A stretch of DNA of 64,000 nucleotides from Hyphomicrobiales bacterium. GTDB lineage: Bacteria > Pseudomonadota > Alphaproteobacteria > Rhizobiales > Xanthobacteraceae. Position 1 is the stretch's first letter. Each line of letters opens with the position of its first letter. Below the pieces are notes generated by a model. It made no database searches. It worked only from the letters and a program-made list of their open reading frames with translations, and was not told the DNA's origin. A program made the position numbers and the translations under genes. Of this stretch, positions 27,081 through 36,087 are shown in pieces. The stretch lies in NCBI GenBank assembly GCA_017305535.1, contig JAFKKN010000005.1:1-64000 (forward strand), in the 5' to 3' direction.

Positions 27081-27872
27081 ATGCGTGAACTGTTCGAAGA
27101 CGTTGCCGCCAATGGGGCTCTCGATCCGCAGGAGGCTGTTCGCCAGACCTCGCGCGCGCCGCAGCGCAAACGCTTCTACAAATCCGCCGCCGTTGAAGAT
27201 ACAGAAGGTGGCTTCACGATCGTGCTCGATGGCAAGTCGGTGCGGACGCCAACGGGCCAGCCATTGGCCGCGCCGACCCGTGCAATCGCGCAGGCCATCG
27301 TCGAGGAGTGGAACGCGCAGGGCGAATTCATCGATCCGATGTCCATGCCGCTGACGCGGCTGGCCAACAGCGTCATCGCCGGGGTGATCGGAAATGTCGA
27401 TGCGGTGCGCGCCGATGTCGCCAAGTATTTCGAGTCCGATTTGCTGTTCTATCGCGCCGCGCATCCGGAGGCGTTGATCGCACGCGAAGGCGAGCACTGG
27501 GATCCGGTGCTGTTCTGGGCCGCGGATGAACTCGGCGCCCGCTTCGTGCTGGCGGAAGGCATCGTGCATGTGCGTCAGCCCGAAACCGCCGTGGCGGCGG
27601 CGACCGCGGCGCTGCCGGACGATCCATGGCTGATCGCGGCGTTGCATATCGTCACCGCGATCACGGGTTCGGCGCTGTTGGCGCTGGCTCTGTCGCGCGG
27701 CGCGCGCACCGCCGATGAGGTGTGGGCTGCGGCGCATGTCGACGAAGATTGGAACATCGCGCAATGGGGCGCCGACGCCGAGGTGATGGCGCGGCGCAAT
27801 GTACGGTTGCGTGACTTCCGTGCCGCAGCTTTTGTGCTCGCGACACAGGACGCGACGGTGCCGAGAAGTTAA
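27081..27872 (+). CDS. ATP12 family F1-ATPase assembly chaperone
   Basis: The 263-residue protein matches the ATP12 family, which chaperones the alpha subunit of F1-ATPase in mitochondria and alphaproteobacteria. Key segments are RFYKSAAVEDTEGGFTIVLD, LDGKSVRTPTGQPLAAPT, and the C-terminal part with WNIAQWGADAEVMARR. It is cytoplasmic, with no signal peptide. It follows the pseudouridine synthase and the small secreted gene on the same strand. Confidence 0.92.
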   Translation: MRELFEDVAANGALDPQEAVRQTSRAPQRKRFYKSAAVEDTEGGFTIVLDGKSVRTPTGQPLAAPTRAIAQAIVEEWNAQGEFIDPMSMPLTRLANSVIAGVIGNVDAVRADVAKYFESDLLFYRAAHPEALIAREGEHWDPVLFWAADELGARFVLAEGIVHVRQPETAVAAATAALPDDPWLIAALHIVTAITGSALLALALSRGARTADEVWAAAHVDEDWNIAQWGADAEVMARRNVRLRDFRAAAFVLATQDATVPRS

Positions 27873-27925
27873 CGAGAGGTTTAGAGGCGCGGGTTACTCT
27901 GCGGCGGTAACAGGACAGCCGCAGC

Positions 27926-29599
27926 ATGGCGATTTCGATCAATCCGATTTTTCCGGTTATTGCCGCGCAGGGCGTGCCGGCGGACGTGGTGCTGCAACCC
28001 GGCACCGTGATCGACGCTCAGGTGCTCAAGGTCTTGGCTAATAACGCGGTGCGGATTGCCATCGCCAATCTCTCTATTGAGGTGATGTCGGAAATCCCGT
28101 TGCAGGTCGGGCAGACCTTGCAGCTTGCCGTGTCCCAAACCCCCGATGGCATCCGGCTCGCCGTTGTCGGGCAACCGCCGGCGACTGCACCGGCGCCATC
28201 GCTCGCGCCGACCGATACGGTGACCATCGCGTCCGACATGCCGGTGAATGCCGTTGCGAAACCGATCGCGACTACGCCGTTGCCGCAGCAAGGACTGACG
28301 GCGCTGCAAGCGCTTGCTGTGTCGGCAGCAGCGCAATCGGCGGCGACCAAGCAGGCCGGCTTGTCGCAACTGTTCGCCGACGTGCAGATGGCGGCGTTGT
28401 CAGGAAGGCTGCCGCCGCAGCTGCAACAGGCGGCAGCGCAATTGCTGGCGCGGCAACTGCCATTCGATGCTGCGCTATCGGGCAACGATATCAAGACAGC
28501 GTTGCACACCTCCGGCTTGCTGCTGGAGCGGACGCTATCGACAGGCGCGCCGGTGAGCAGCGGTGCGATGCCGGACTTGAAAGCCGCGCTGCTGGTGTTC
28601 AAGCAGATGCTGTCGCTGCAACTCGATCAGGTCGCCAAAACGGACACCGCATCGCCGCAGCCGGCAACACAGGCTCAGACATCATCAGGGTCTGCCGCAC
28701 CGATGTCTGAAGCGTCCGCTACACCGGGGCACGCGGCATCGCCGTCGCTGATGCCGGACCTCGACGTGCAGGAAATCCTGCTGCCGCAGGCGCGTGTGCC
28801 GGTCGCCGAGGATGTCGCGCGCGCGGGCACACGCTTTGCTGCTGCATTCGGCGCAACCAGTGCTTCCGATGCAACGAGCACACCACTGAATGCGGTCACA
28901 GCGAAGCTCGCGCTCAACCTGTTGCAGGAAGCCGCGACCATGTCGGACGGCACGGCGCATCAAGCGACTTTCTCTGCGAAGGTGGCGACCGCCGCCGTCG
29001 ACGAGGCGGTGCTGGTTCACACCAATGTGCCGCCGCCGCCGGTGCGCGGTGCGTCGCCCGCAGCGCAGGCGGTCGCGGTGGCTTCGCTCGCAAGCGGTGC
29101 ATCGACCTCGGAAGTGATGCATCGTCTGCATGACGATGCCGACGCCGCGATCGCACGCACGACCTTGTTGCAGATCGCGTCACTGCCGGAGCGCGCGGAT
29201 ACCTTGGCAGCGCGTAACGATTCCACCGTGCCGCGCTGGCATTTCGAGATCCCGTTCGCGACGCCGATGGGGACGGCGGTGGCGCAGTTCGAAATCGCGC
29301 GCGATGGCGGTAGCGGGGAGGTTGAAGCCGCCAAGCGCGTCTGGCGCGCGCGGTTCTCGCTCGATGTCGAACCGGCGGGACCTGTGCATGCGGTGGTGTC
29401 ACTGAGCGGCGAGACCACATCGGTGCGGATGTGGGCGGAGCGACCCGCTACCGCGGGGCAACTACGCGCCGGTGTCAGTCAGCTCAGTCAGGCGCTGAGC
29501 CGCGCCGAACTCAAGCCCGGCGACATCGTCATCCGTGACGGTGCGCCGCCACAGACCGCCGCCGCGCATGCCGGCCATTTTCTCGATCGGGCGTTGTGA
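27926..29599 (+). CDS. FliK-like flagellar hook-length control protein
   Basis: The 557-residue protein has a low-complexity Ala/Thr/Pro/Gln-rich centre. Its C-terminal domain of about 110 residues (AKRVWRARFSLDVEPAGPVH, VRMWAERPATAGQLRAGVSQ) resembles the FliK C-terminal switch domain. FliK measures hook length and flips FlhB export specificity. The next gene, overlapping by one base, encodes an FlhB C-terminal-domain-like protein, which supports the call. No other flagellar gene is in the window, so it may serve another export process. Confidence 0.75.
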   Translation: MAISINPIFPVIAAQGVPADVVLQPGTVIDAQVLKVLANNAVRIAIANLSIEVMSEIPLQVGQTLQLAVSQTPDGIRLAVVGQPPATAPAPSLAPTDTVTIASDMPVNAVAKPIATTPLPQQGLTALQALAVSAAAQSAATKQAGLSQLFADVQMAALSGRLPPQLQQAAAQLLARQLPFDAALSGNDIKTALHTSGLLLERTLSTGAPVSSGAMPDLKAALLVFKQMLSLQLDQVAKTDTASPQPATQAQTSSGSAAPMSEASATPGHAASPSLMPDLDVQEILLPQARVPVAEDVARAGTRFAAAFGATSASDATSTPLNAVTAKLALNLLQEAATMSDGTAHQATFSAKVATAAVDEAVLVHTNVPPPPVRGASPAAQAVAVASLASGASTSEVMHRLHDDADAAIARTTLLQIASLPERADTLAARNDSTVPRWHFEIPFATPMGTAVAQFEIARDGGSGEVEAAKRVWRARFSLDVEPAGPVHAVVSLSGETTSVRMWAERPATAGQLRAGVSQLSQALSRAELKPGDIVIRDGAPPQTAAAHAGHFLDRAL

Positions 29600-29871
29600 T
29601 GAGCATTGCGAGCGCATTGAAGGACCAACTCGCGATCGCGCTGGAATACGATCATTCCGGCGCGCCACGCGTGGTTGCGAAAGGGCGCGGCGAACTCGGC
29701 GAGAAGATCGTCGAAGTGGCGAAGGCTCACGATATTCCCATCGAGGAAAACGAAGTGCTTGCCGGTGCACTCGCGCACGTCGAACTGGGCGACGAGATTC
29801 CGGCGGAGCTTTACAAGGCGGTGGCCGAAGTGCTGGTGTTCGTGCTGCGTCTGTCGGGCCGCGTGCGTTGA
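29599..29871 (+). CDS. FlhB C-terminal-domain-like protein (FhlB/YlqH type)
   Basis: The 90-residue protein aligns with the cytoplasmic C-terminal domain of FlhB/YscU export-switch proteins: ALEYDHSGAPRVVAKGRGEL, then IPIEENEVLAGALAHVELGD. The NPTH autocleavage site of true FlhB is absent, as in the stand-alone FhlB/YlqH proteins. The ATG overlaps the TGA of the FliK-like gene, so they are coupled. Known role of such paralogues is unclear; partial FlhB substitution has been proposed. Confidence 0.82.
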   Translation: MSIASALKDQLAIALEYDHSGAPRVVAKGRGELGEKIVEVAKAHDIPIEENEVLAGALAHVELGDEIPAELYKAVAEVLVFVLRLSGRVR

Positions 29872-29918
29872 GTCCCTGGCGACTCCGGAGCAGGTTTCGT
29901 CCAGATGGAATCAATAAC

Positions 29919-30046
29919 CCGTCATGACTGGGCATAGCCGTTCGAAGAACGGCGTCGCTTCGCTCGCCTATGTCCCGGCCATCCACGTCTTTCGTGCTCA
30001 AACGCCTTTAAGACGTGGATGCCCGGCATAAAGCCGGGCATGACGG
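29919..30046. repeat. Palindromic intergenic repeat, full copy 2
   Basis: Starts CCGTCATGACTGGGCATAGC and ends GCCGGGCATGACGG. It has the same CGTCGCTTCGCTCG core as copy 1 and the exact inner inverted repeat CATCCACGTCTT / AAGACGTGGATG; the apical loop differs from the other copies. It fills most of the 272-bp gap between the FlhB-like gene and the beta-lactamase. Confidence 0.85.
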
Positions 30047-30143
30047 ATAGTATGAGCTACGCCATGTCTCGTGCGGGATACGTCATCGTTTGACCACGAT
30101 GCGGTTGAAAGTCGCTGCCCACACGTCGAACCGGAATGATCTC

Positions 30144-30977
30144 ATGCTTAGCCGCCGTCACGCGCTTGCCTGTCTCGCCGCTGCTACGTTGCCGCGCGCC
30201 GCGCGTGCCGACGTCGCGCCGCAGCGGAGCGAAATCAGGGACAGCCTCGCCAAGCGATTTAGCGATGCGGGTACGGCGGGCACTTTCGTCGGCTACAAGA
30301 CCGACGATTATCTGATCATCGCCAGCGATGCGACGCGTTCCGGCGAAGCGATCCTGCCGGCATCGACCTACAAGATTCCAAATTCCGTGATCGCGCTGGA
30401 CACCGGCGTCGTCGCCGATCCTGATAAGGATGTATTCAAATGGGATGGTGTGACGCGCGCTTTTCCCGATTGGAATAAGGATCACACGCTACGCTCGGCG
30501 ATCGCTGCGTCGGCCGTGCCGGTCTATCAGGAGATCGCGCGGCGCATCGGCGAGGAGCGGATGCAGAACTACGTCAACCTGCTGGAATATGGTAACAAGA
30601 ACATCGGTGGCGGCATCGACAAGTTCTGGCTCACCGGTGACATGCGGATCGATCCGATGCAGCAGATCGATTTTCTCGACCGGCTGCGGCGGGGTGCGTT
30701 ACCCGTCTCGAAACGTTGTCAGGACCTGACGCGCGATATCCTGCCGGTGGAGAAGGCGGGCGAGGCGACGATCCGCTACAAGACCGGGCTGATCGGTGTC
30801 GACGACCGTACAGAGGTGGGCAAGGTGCACCCATCGGTCGGCTGGCTGGTCGGCTGGGCCGAGAAGGCCGGACAGCAGACTGTGTTCGCGCTCAACCTCG
30901 ACATCCGCGAACCGAGCCACACCGCCGCGCGGATGACACTGACCAAGCAGTTGCTCGGCGACATCGGGGCGATCTGA
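30144..30977 (+). CDS. Class D (OXA-type) beta-lactamase
   Basis: The 277-residue protein carries all class D motifs: Ser74-Thr-Tyr-Lys77 (STYK in place of the common STFK), Ser123-Ala-Val, Tyr149-Gly-Asn, Trp162 and Lys213-Thr-Gly. The Ser acylates beta-lactams, helped by a carboxylated Lys. The N-terminus MLSRRHALACLAAATLPRAA looks like a short twin-arginine signal, indicating periplasmic export. I chose this ATG because it places the signal at the N-terminus; an in-frame start at 30090 adds 18 residues. It has no adjacent regulator or mobile element, so it looks like a resident chromosomal gene. Spectrum unknown. Confidence 0.93.
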   Translation: MLSRRHALACLAAATLPRAARADVAPQRSEIRDSLAKRFSDAGTAGTFVGYKTDDYLIIASDATRSGEAILPASTYKIPNSVIALDTGVVADPDKDVFKWDGVTRAFPDWNKDHTLRSAIAASAVPVYQEIARRIGEERMQNYVNLLEYGNKNIGGGIDKFWLTGDMRIDPMQQIDFLDRLRRGALPVSKRCQDLTRDILPVEKAGEATIRYKTGLIGVDDRTEVGKVHPSVGWLVGWAEKAGQQTVFALNLDIREPSHTAARMTLTKQLLGDIGAI

Positions 30978-31079
30978 GGCTTACTCCCTTGGTCGGACTT
31001 CCGCCGGTGGCCGATCGCGTCGACACTGTCGCCGGTGCGGATGCGGAAACGCTGCTCCGCTGAACACAGGGAGGATCGG

Positions 31080-31388
31080 ATGGCGCGTGTCGTCGTGATG
31101 TACAAGACGCCGAAGGATGCTGCCGCCTTCGACAAATATTATGCCGATATCCACACCCCGCTGGCCAAGAAGATTCCCGGCCTGCGGCGCCTCGAACTCA
31201 GCAAGGGGCCGGTCGCGTCTCCGGCCGGGCCGTCGGGTCTGCATCTGGTCGCGACGCTGCATTTCGATGACATGGCCGCCGCGCAAAAGGGCCTTACGAG
31301 CCCCGAAGGGCAGGCGGCGGCAGGCGACATCGGTAATTTCGCCAGCGGCGGCGCGGATATTTTGATGTTCGAAACGCGGGACGCCTGA
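31080..31388 (+). CDS. EthD-domain small protein
   Basis: The 102-residue protein matches the EthD dimeric alpha/beta barrel: VVMYKTPKDAAAFDKYYADI, then HTPLAKKIPGLRRLELSKG. EthD itself helps ether degradation, but most members are of unknown function. GGGAGGATCGG precedes the ATG. It sits alone between the beta-lactamase and the DUF4260 gene. A second small barrel protein occurs at 33567. Confidence 0.85.
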   Translation: MARVVVMYKTPKDAAAFDKYYADIHTPLAKKIPGLRRLELSKGPVASPAGPSGLHLVATLHFDDMAAAQKGLTSPEGQAAAGDIGNFASGGADILMFETRDA

Positions 31389-31452
31389 TCATCCATCGAA
31401 ACAGCCGTCAGGTGATGAAACGAGTTGAGGCTCGCCCGACGCGCGATCCACC

Positions 31453-31875
31453 CTAACCGGTTTCTCGCGCCGCTTTGCCGATGCGGCCGAGGTGGGTGAA
31501 GCCGAAGCCGGCGTCGTATTTCAGGCCGAGGCCGAGCGCGCGGTCGATCCCGATATGCGCCATCCAGATCATCGAGATCGACAGCGTCAGCGGCAGCGCC
31601 ATGCCGAAGCCGACGAAGGAAAGGATGAGCGGCAGCATGTAGGTGTGCATGGCGTTATAGAACGCCGCGCCTGCCTTTGGCCCCGCCAGATAGGCGAGAA
31701 GGCTGAGATCGGGCACCAGAAACAGGGCAACGTAAATCCACCAGGAGCCGCCCCAGACCCCGTAGAGCACGGTCATGCCGACGAACAGCGTCACCCCCTC
31801 GATTCGCAGCAGGGTTCTCACCCCGCCGGTGGTTACCCCGGCTTCTGAGGTGGTTTCGGTGGTGGTGGCGATCAT
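31453..31875 (-). CDS. DUF4260 family integral membrane protein
   Basis: The 140-residue protein has three to four hydrophobic segments, for example VTLFVGMTVLYGVWGGSWWI and LPLILSFVGFGMALPLTLSI, followed by MIWMAHIGIDRALGLGLKYD, the DUF4260 signature with its His and Asp. Function unknown. It ends near the EthD gene and is divergent from the carboxylase beta gene; 149 bp separate the two starts. Confidence 0.85.
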   Translation of the reverse strand: MIATTTETTSEAGVTTGGVRTLLRIEGVTLFVGMTVLYGVWGGSWWIYVALFLVPDLSLLAYLAGPKAGAAFYNAMHTYMLPLILSFVGFGMALPLTLSISMIWMAHIGIDRALGLGLKYDAGFGFTHLGRIGKAARETG

Positions 31876-32024
31876 AAGGGGCTCCTTGTGGGCAGGGGGC
31901 CTCCCCTACATAGGGAATTCGACCGGAAATTGCACCGTTTCCCCGGTTTCCATACCGGAAAACAGCGTGTTAAAACGTCCCGGCGACACCGGGGCGCGTG
32001 CCCCGCATTGATGGCTGGGACCTT

Positions 32025-33557
32025 ATGACCGACATTCTGGAATCTCTCGAGGCGCGGCGCGCCGGTGCGAAACTCGGCGGCGGCGAAAAGCGTATCGAGG
32101 CGCAGCACAAGCGCGGCAAGCTGACCGCGCGGGAGCGCATCGAGGTGCTGCTCGACAAGGGCTCGTTCGAGGAATTCGACATGTTCGTCGAGCATCGTTC
32201 GACCGAGTTCGGCATGGAGAAAACCAAGGTCCCGGGCGACGGCGTGGTTACCGGCTGGGGCACCGTCAACGGCCGCAAGGTGTTCGTGTTCGCCAAGGAT
32301 TTTACGGTGTTCGGCGGTTCGCTGTCGGAGACCCATGCGCTGAAGATCACCAAGTTGCAGGACATGGCGATGAAGGCGCGGGCGCCGATCATCGGCCTCT
32401 ACGACGCGGGCGGCGCGCGCATCCAGGAAGGCGTCGCGGCGCTGGCGGGCTACTCCTACGTGTTCCGCCGCAACGTGCAGGCGTCCGGCGTCATTCCGCA
32501 GATCAGCGTCATCATGGGGCCGTGCGCCGGTGGCGACGTCTATTCTCCGGCGATGACGGACTTCATCTTCATGGTGAAGGGGACGAGCTACATGTTCGTC
32601 ACCGGTCCCGACGTGGTGAAGACCGTGACCAACGAAGTGGTGACGGCGGAAGAACTCGGCGGCGCGTCGGTACACGCGACCAAGTCGTCGATCGCCGACG
32701 GCGCGTTCGACAACGACGTCGAGACGCTGCTGCAGATGCGCCGGCTGCTGAATTTCCTGCCGTCCAACAATTCGGACGGCGTGCCGGAGTGGCCGAGCTT
32801 CGACGACATCGAACGGGTCGACAATTCGCTCGATACGCTGATTCCCGACAATCCGAACATGCCCTACGACATCAAGGAATTGATCCTGAAGGTCGTGGAC
32901 GAGGGCGACTTCTTCGAACTGGCGCCGACCTTCGCCAAGAATATCGTCACCGGCTTCGGCCGTGTCGCGGGCCGCACGGTGGGCTTCGTCGCCAACCAGC
33001 CGATGGTGCTGGCCGGCGTGCTCGACTCGGATGCTTCAAGAAAAGCCGCACGCTTCGTGCGGTTCTGCGATGCGTTCAACATTCCGATCGTCACCTTCGT
33101 CGACGTGCCGGGCTTCCTGCCGGGTACCGCGCAGGAATACGGCGGGCTGATCAAGCACGGCGCGAAACTCTTGTTCGCGTACTCGCAGTGCACAGTGCCG
33201 CTGGTCACCGTCATCACCCGCAAGGCCTATGGCGGCGCGTTCGACGTCATGGCGTCGAAGGAGATCGGCGCTGACATGAACTACGCCTGGCCGACCGCGC
33301 AGATCGCGGTGATGGGCGCCAAGGGCGCGGTGGAAATCATCTTCCGTCAGGACATGAACGATCCCGACAAGATCGCCGCGCGCACCAAGGAATACGAGGA
33401 TCGCTTCCTGTCGCCGTTCGTCGCCGCCGAGCGCGGCTACATCGACGACGTCATCATGCCGCATTCGACGCGTCGGCGTATCGCCCGCGCGCTCGCCATG
33501 CTGCGTGACAAGAAGGTCGAGATCCCGGCGAAGAAACACGACAACCTGCCGCTGTAA
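32025..33557 (+). CDS. pccB: Acyl-CoA (propionyl-CoA-like) carboxylase beta subunit
   Basis: The 510-residue carboxyltransferase moves CO2 from biotin to an acyl-CoA. Crotonase-fold signatures include [32 protein letters not shown], and [16 protein letters not shown] in the N-half, with [20 protein letters not shown] and [20 protein letters not shown] in the C-half. Overall order and length match propionyl-CoA carboxylase beta. I chose the ATG of [12 protein letters not shown]. The likely biotin-bearing alpha subunit is 29 kb away at 61243. The acetyl-, propionyl- and methylcrotonyl- versions are hard to separate; propionyl fits best. Confidence 0.92.
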   Translation: MTDILESLEARRAGAKLGGGEKRIEAQHKRGKLTARERIEVLLDKGSFEEFDMFVEHRSTEFGMEKTKVPGDGVVTGWGTVNGRKVFVFAKDFTVFGGSLSETHALKITKLQDMAMKARAPIIGLYDAGGARIQEGVAALAGYSYVFRRNVQASGVIPQISVIMGPCAGGDVYSPAMTDFIFMVKGTSYMFVTGPDVVKTVTNEVVTAEELGGASVHATKSSIADGAFDNDVETLLQMRRLLNFLPSNNSDGVPEWPSFDDIERVDNSLDTLIPDNPNMPYDIKELILKVVDEGDFFELAPTFAKNIVTGFGRVAGRTVGFVANQPMVLAGVLDSDASRKAARFVRFCDAFNIPIVTFVDVPGFLPGTAQEYGGLIKHGAKLLFAYSQCTVPLVTVITRKAYGGAFDVMASKEIGADMNYAWPTAQIAVMGAKGAVEIIFRQDMNDPDKIAARTKEYEDRFLSPFVAAERGYIDDVIMPHSTRRRIARALAMLRDKKVEIPAKKHDNLPL

Positions 33558-33566
33558 GGAGAGAGG

Positions 33567-33893
33567 ATGGCGCGTCACATCTTCGTCGTTCGTTCAGTCG
33601 TTCCCGATGAAGGCAAGCGCGCGGCATTCGACGCGTGGTATTCTCGCGAGCATCTGCCGGACGCCGTCAAATCGTTCGGCGTCAGGACGGCGTGGCGTTG
33701 CTGGAGCAAGACCGATCCGTCGCTTCATTCCGCGATGTATCAGTTCGACGATCTTGCTTCGCTGGAAAGCGCGGTCGGTGGCGCGGAGATGAAACGGCTG
33801 ATCGCCGATTTCGATCGCGACTGGCCGGATGTCAAACGGTCCCGCGACATCCTGATGCTGGCGGAAGAATATTCGAGTGACGCATCGCGCTGA
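33567..33893 (+). CDS. Small dimeric alpha/beta-barrel protein
   Basis: The 108-residue protein lies nine bases after pccB, with AGGAGAGG before the ATG. Segments such as FVVRSVVPDEGKRAAFDAWY and REHLPDAVKSFG resemble EthD/NIPSNAP-like ferredoxin-fold barrels. A terminator follows. Function unknown; co-transcription with pccB is likely. Confidence 0.75.
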   Translation: MARHIFVVRSVVPDEGKRAAFDAWYSREHLPDAVKSFGVRTAWRCWSKTDPSLHSAMYQFDDLASLESAVGGAEMKRLIADFDRDWPDVKRSRDILMLAEEYSSDASR

Positions 33894-33933
33894 TAGCGCG
33901 GATGTCTCGATGTCTGGCCATGGTTCATAAACA

Positions 33934-33957
33934 AAAGCCCCGCCTAAGCGGGGCTTT
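33934..33957. terminator. Bidirectional intrinsic terminator
   Basis: AAAGCCCCGC and GCGGGGCTTT form a perfect 10-bp stem with a 4-base loop. It separates the convergent pccB-side transcript and the small secreted gene, with A/T runs on each side suiting both directions. Confidence 0.88.
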
Positions 33958-33980
33958 GCTTTCAGGGTCGCCGATCCGGC

Positions 33981-34250
33981 TCAGCGCCAGCAGCGGCCGT
34001 GGCGCCAGAACATGCCAGGCGGGCAGCGGCGCGCAGGGCGCACCATGCGCGGCGGCACCACCACGACGCGGCCGCGGTTGACGCGGCAGCCGCCATAAGG
34101 ACCGCGATGCATCCCGGGGCCGCAGCCGCCGGCGACCTGGATGATGTCGCCCTGGGTGGCAGGTGCGACCGGGGCGATCGGGGCGGCATTGGCGACGCCG
34201 AAGCCCAGCATGGTGCCGGCCACAAGGGCGGCTGCGAAAATCGTTTTCAT
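33981..34250 (-). CDS. Small secreted Gly/Arg/Cys-rich protein (GCG_CRPN-like)
   Basis: The 89-residue product has a signal peptide (MKTIFAAALVAGTMLGFGVA, cleaved near ANA). A mature part follows with GGCGPGMHRGPYGGCRVNRG and a C-terminal CPPGMFWRHGRCWR, four Cys in all. This matches a family of short rhizobial secreted proteins known for the GCG/CRPN pattern; function unknown. GGAGACACCC precedes the ATG. Confidence 0.8.
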   Translation of the reverse strand: MKTIFAAALVAGTMLGFGVANAAPIAPVAPATQGDIIQVAGGCGPGMHRGPYGGCRVNRGRVVVVPPRMVRPARRCPPGMFWRHGRCWR

Positions 34251-34470
34251 GGGTGTCTCCTCTGGTGGCATATCCAATCGATAACGGCGACTCTAGGCGT
34301 CGATTCCTGACTGCGGGATGAACAAAATGAGCCGGAGGGGCGGTCACTTCCGGGCCGCTCGTCGAACGATTCCGGCGGACGCCTGATCTTGCATGATGGG
34401 GATGTCGGGCTACGATCCCGACATCTGTTCGGGGTGATTGCCTCGATGGTCGATGTGGGGTGAGGGGCTG

Positions 34471-35103
34471 ATGCAGCATAGCGATACGGTCCTTCACATG
34501 CTGTCGATCGTCGGATTCGTGGCGGAGGCCATGACCGCGGCGCTCGCCGCCGGCCGGCGTAAGATGGACTGGATGGGCGTCGCGCTGCTCGGTTGCATCA
34601 CCGCGCTGGGCGGCGGCTCGGTGCGGGACGTGCTGCTCGGTCATCATCCGCTGCTGTGGGTCGCGCATCCGTGGCTGCTCGGGCTCACCGCGATCTCGGC
34701 GCTCGCAACCATCGCGGTCGCGCGCTTCATGTATCGGCTGCGCATGACGTTTCTGGTGCTGGACGCTATCGGGCTGGTGGTGTTCACCGTTCTCGGCTGC
34801 GACATCGCGCTGACGATGCAGGTGCCGCTTCTCATCGTCATCGTTTCGGGCATGATCACCGGCTGTGTCGGCGGCGTTCTGCGCGATGTGCTGTGCAATG
34901 ACGTGCCGCTGTTGTTTCGCAGTGAGCTTTACGCCAGCGTCTCGGTGGTGGTCGGGATCATTTATGTCGGCGGCGTCTGGTTGCAGATCAACCACGATCT
35001 GGTGGTGCTGGTGACGCTTGCGATCGGCCTGACGTTCCGGCTGCTGGCCATTGCCTTCAAATGGGAGATGCCGAAGTTCGTCTACGATGCGGACCTGCAT
35101 TGA
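34471..35103 (+). CDS. TRIC/YadS family trimeric cation channel-like membrane protein
   Basis: The 210-residue protein has seven hydrophobic segments and two repeat halves, each with a Gly-rich motif followed by Arg-Asp: GCITALGGGSVRDVLLGHHP and GMITGCVGGVLRDVLCNDVP. These are the hallmarks of TRIC/UPF0126 channels, which conduct cations. I chose the ATG preceded by GTGAGGGGC; an upstream ATG at 34438 adds 11 residues. It is isolated between the small secreted gene and the lyase-like gene. Confidence 0.88.
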   Translation: MQHSDTVLHMLSIVGFVAEAMTAALAAGRRKMDWMGVALLGCITALGGGSVRDVLLGHHPLLWVAHPWLLGLTAISALATIAVARFMYRLRMTFLVLDAIGLVVFTVLGCDIALTMQVPLLIVIVSGMITGCVGGVLRDVLCNDVPLLFRSELYASVSVVVGIIYVGGVWLQINHDLVVLVTLAIGLTFRLLAIAFKWEMPKFVYDADLH

Positions 35104-35193
35104 CGGCGGAATGCAATGACAGTTCGGCTGGGGCCGAAGCATGGTGGTCCGCCGGCATGATGTGATGCGAAAACCCTTACAGGAAGGCAGGCG

Positions 35194-36015
35194 ATGTCAG
35201 TTTCGATTTCAGAAAAGCGCGCGACGTTCCGGCAACTGCACCAAAGCGGCTGCTTCGTGATCCCCAACCCGTGGGATGTCGGGAGCGCGCGCGCGTTGCA
35301 GTATCTCGGCTACAAGGCTCTGGCCTCGACCAGCGCCGGCTATGCCTGGTCGACGGGGCGGGCCGACAACAAGGTGACGTGCGACGACGTGATTGATCAC
35401 CTCACGCAGCTTTGTGCCGCCGTCGATCTGCCGGTGAATGCCGATTTCGAAGGCGGTTTCGCCGATGCGCCGGAAGGTGTGGCAGCGAATGTGACGCGTG
35501 CGCTTGCGACCGGCGTAGCCGGATTATCCATCGAGGATTCCACCGGCGACAAAGCGAAGCCGCTCTACGATCGTTCGTTGGCGATCGAACGCATTGCAGC
35601 ATCGCGCGCGGCCATCGATGCCAGCGGCACGGACGTGATGCTGGTCGGACGCTGCGAGAGCTTCTTCGTTGGCCAGCCCGACCTCGATCTGGTGCTTGAT
35701 CGTGTCACTGCCTACGCCGACGCTGGTGCGGACTGCCTCTATGCACCGGGTATTCGGACAAAAGAGCAGGTATCCGCCGTGGTGAAGGCGGTGCATCCGA
35801 AGCCGGTCAATCTTCTGATCGGTTGGCCGGGTGGACTGACTGTCGCCGAAGCGACCGACCTCGGTGTGCGACGCATCAGCATCGGCGGCGCGTTGGCGCG
35901 CAGTGCGTGGGGCGCATTCATGCGCAGCGCGCGCGACATTCTCGACAACGGATCGTTCAACTCATTCGCGGAGGGTTATCCCGCCTCTGAACTGAACAAG
36001 ATGTTTGGCGCCTGA
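35194..36015 (+). CDS. Isocitrate lyase/PEP mutase family protein
   Basis: The 273-residue enzyme has the ICL/PEPM barrel motifs: NPWDVGSARALQYLGYKALA at the start, VNADFEGGFADAPEG (Mg-binding Asp region), GLSIEDSTGD and VGRCESFFVGQPD. It likely cleaves or forms a C-C or C-P bond in a 2-oxo-acid such as a 2-methylisocitrate-type substrate. Length and motifs suit the short ICL/PEPM proteins rather than true isocitrate lyase. AGGAAGGCAGGCG precedes the ATG. An intrinsic terminator follows. Confidence 0.87.
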   Translation: MSVSISEKRATFRQLHQSGCFVIPNPWDVGSARALQYLGYKALASTSAGYAWSTGRADNKVTCDDVIDHLTQLCAAVDLPVNADFEGGFADAPEGVAANVTRALATGVAGLSIEDSTGDKAKPLYDRSLAIERIAASRAAIDASGTDVMLVGRCESFFVGQPDLDLVLDRVTAYADAGADCLYAPGIRTKEQVSAVVKAVHPKPVNLLIGWPGGLTVAEATDLGVRRISIGGALARSAWGAFMRSARDILDNGSFNSFAEGYPASELNKMFGA

Positions 36016-36028
36016 CCGGACTAAAACG

Positions 36029-36062
36029 AATGGGGCGCGTCTCAGACGTGCCCCATTGTTTT
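36029..36062 (+). terminator. Intrinsic terminator after the ICL/PEPM gene
   Basis: AATGGGGCGCGTC and GACGTGCCCCATT form a 13-bp stem with one G/T wobble and a 3-base loop, followed by GTTTT. It lies 13 bases after the stop and is close to the 3' end of the opposite-strand gene. Confidence 0.85.
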
Positions 36063-36087
36063 CGACGATACTCCGCCGCTCGCGGCC

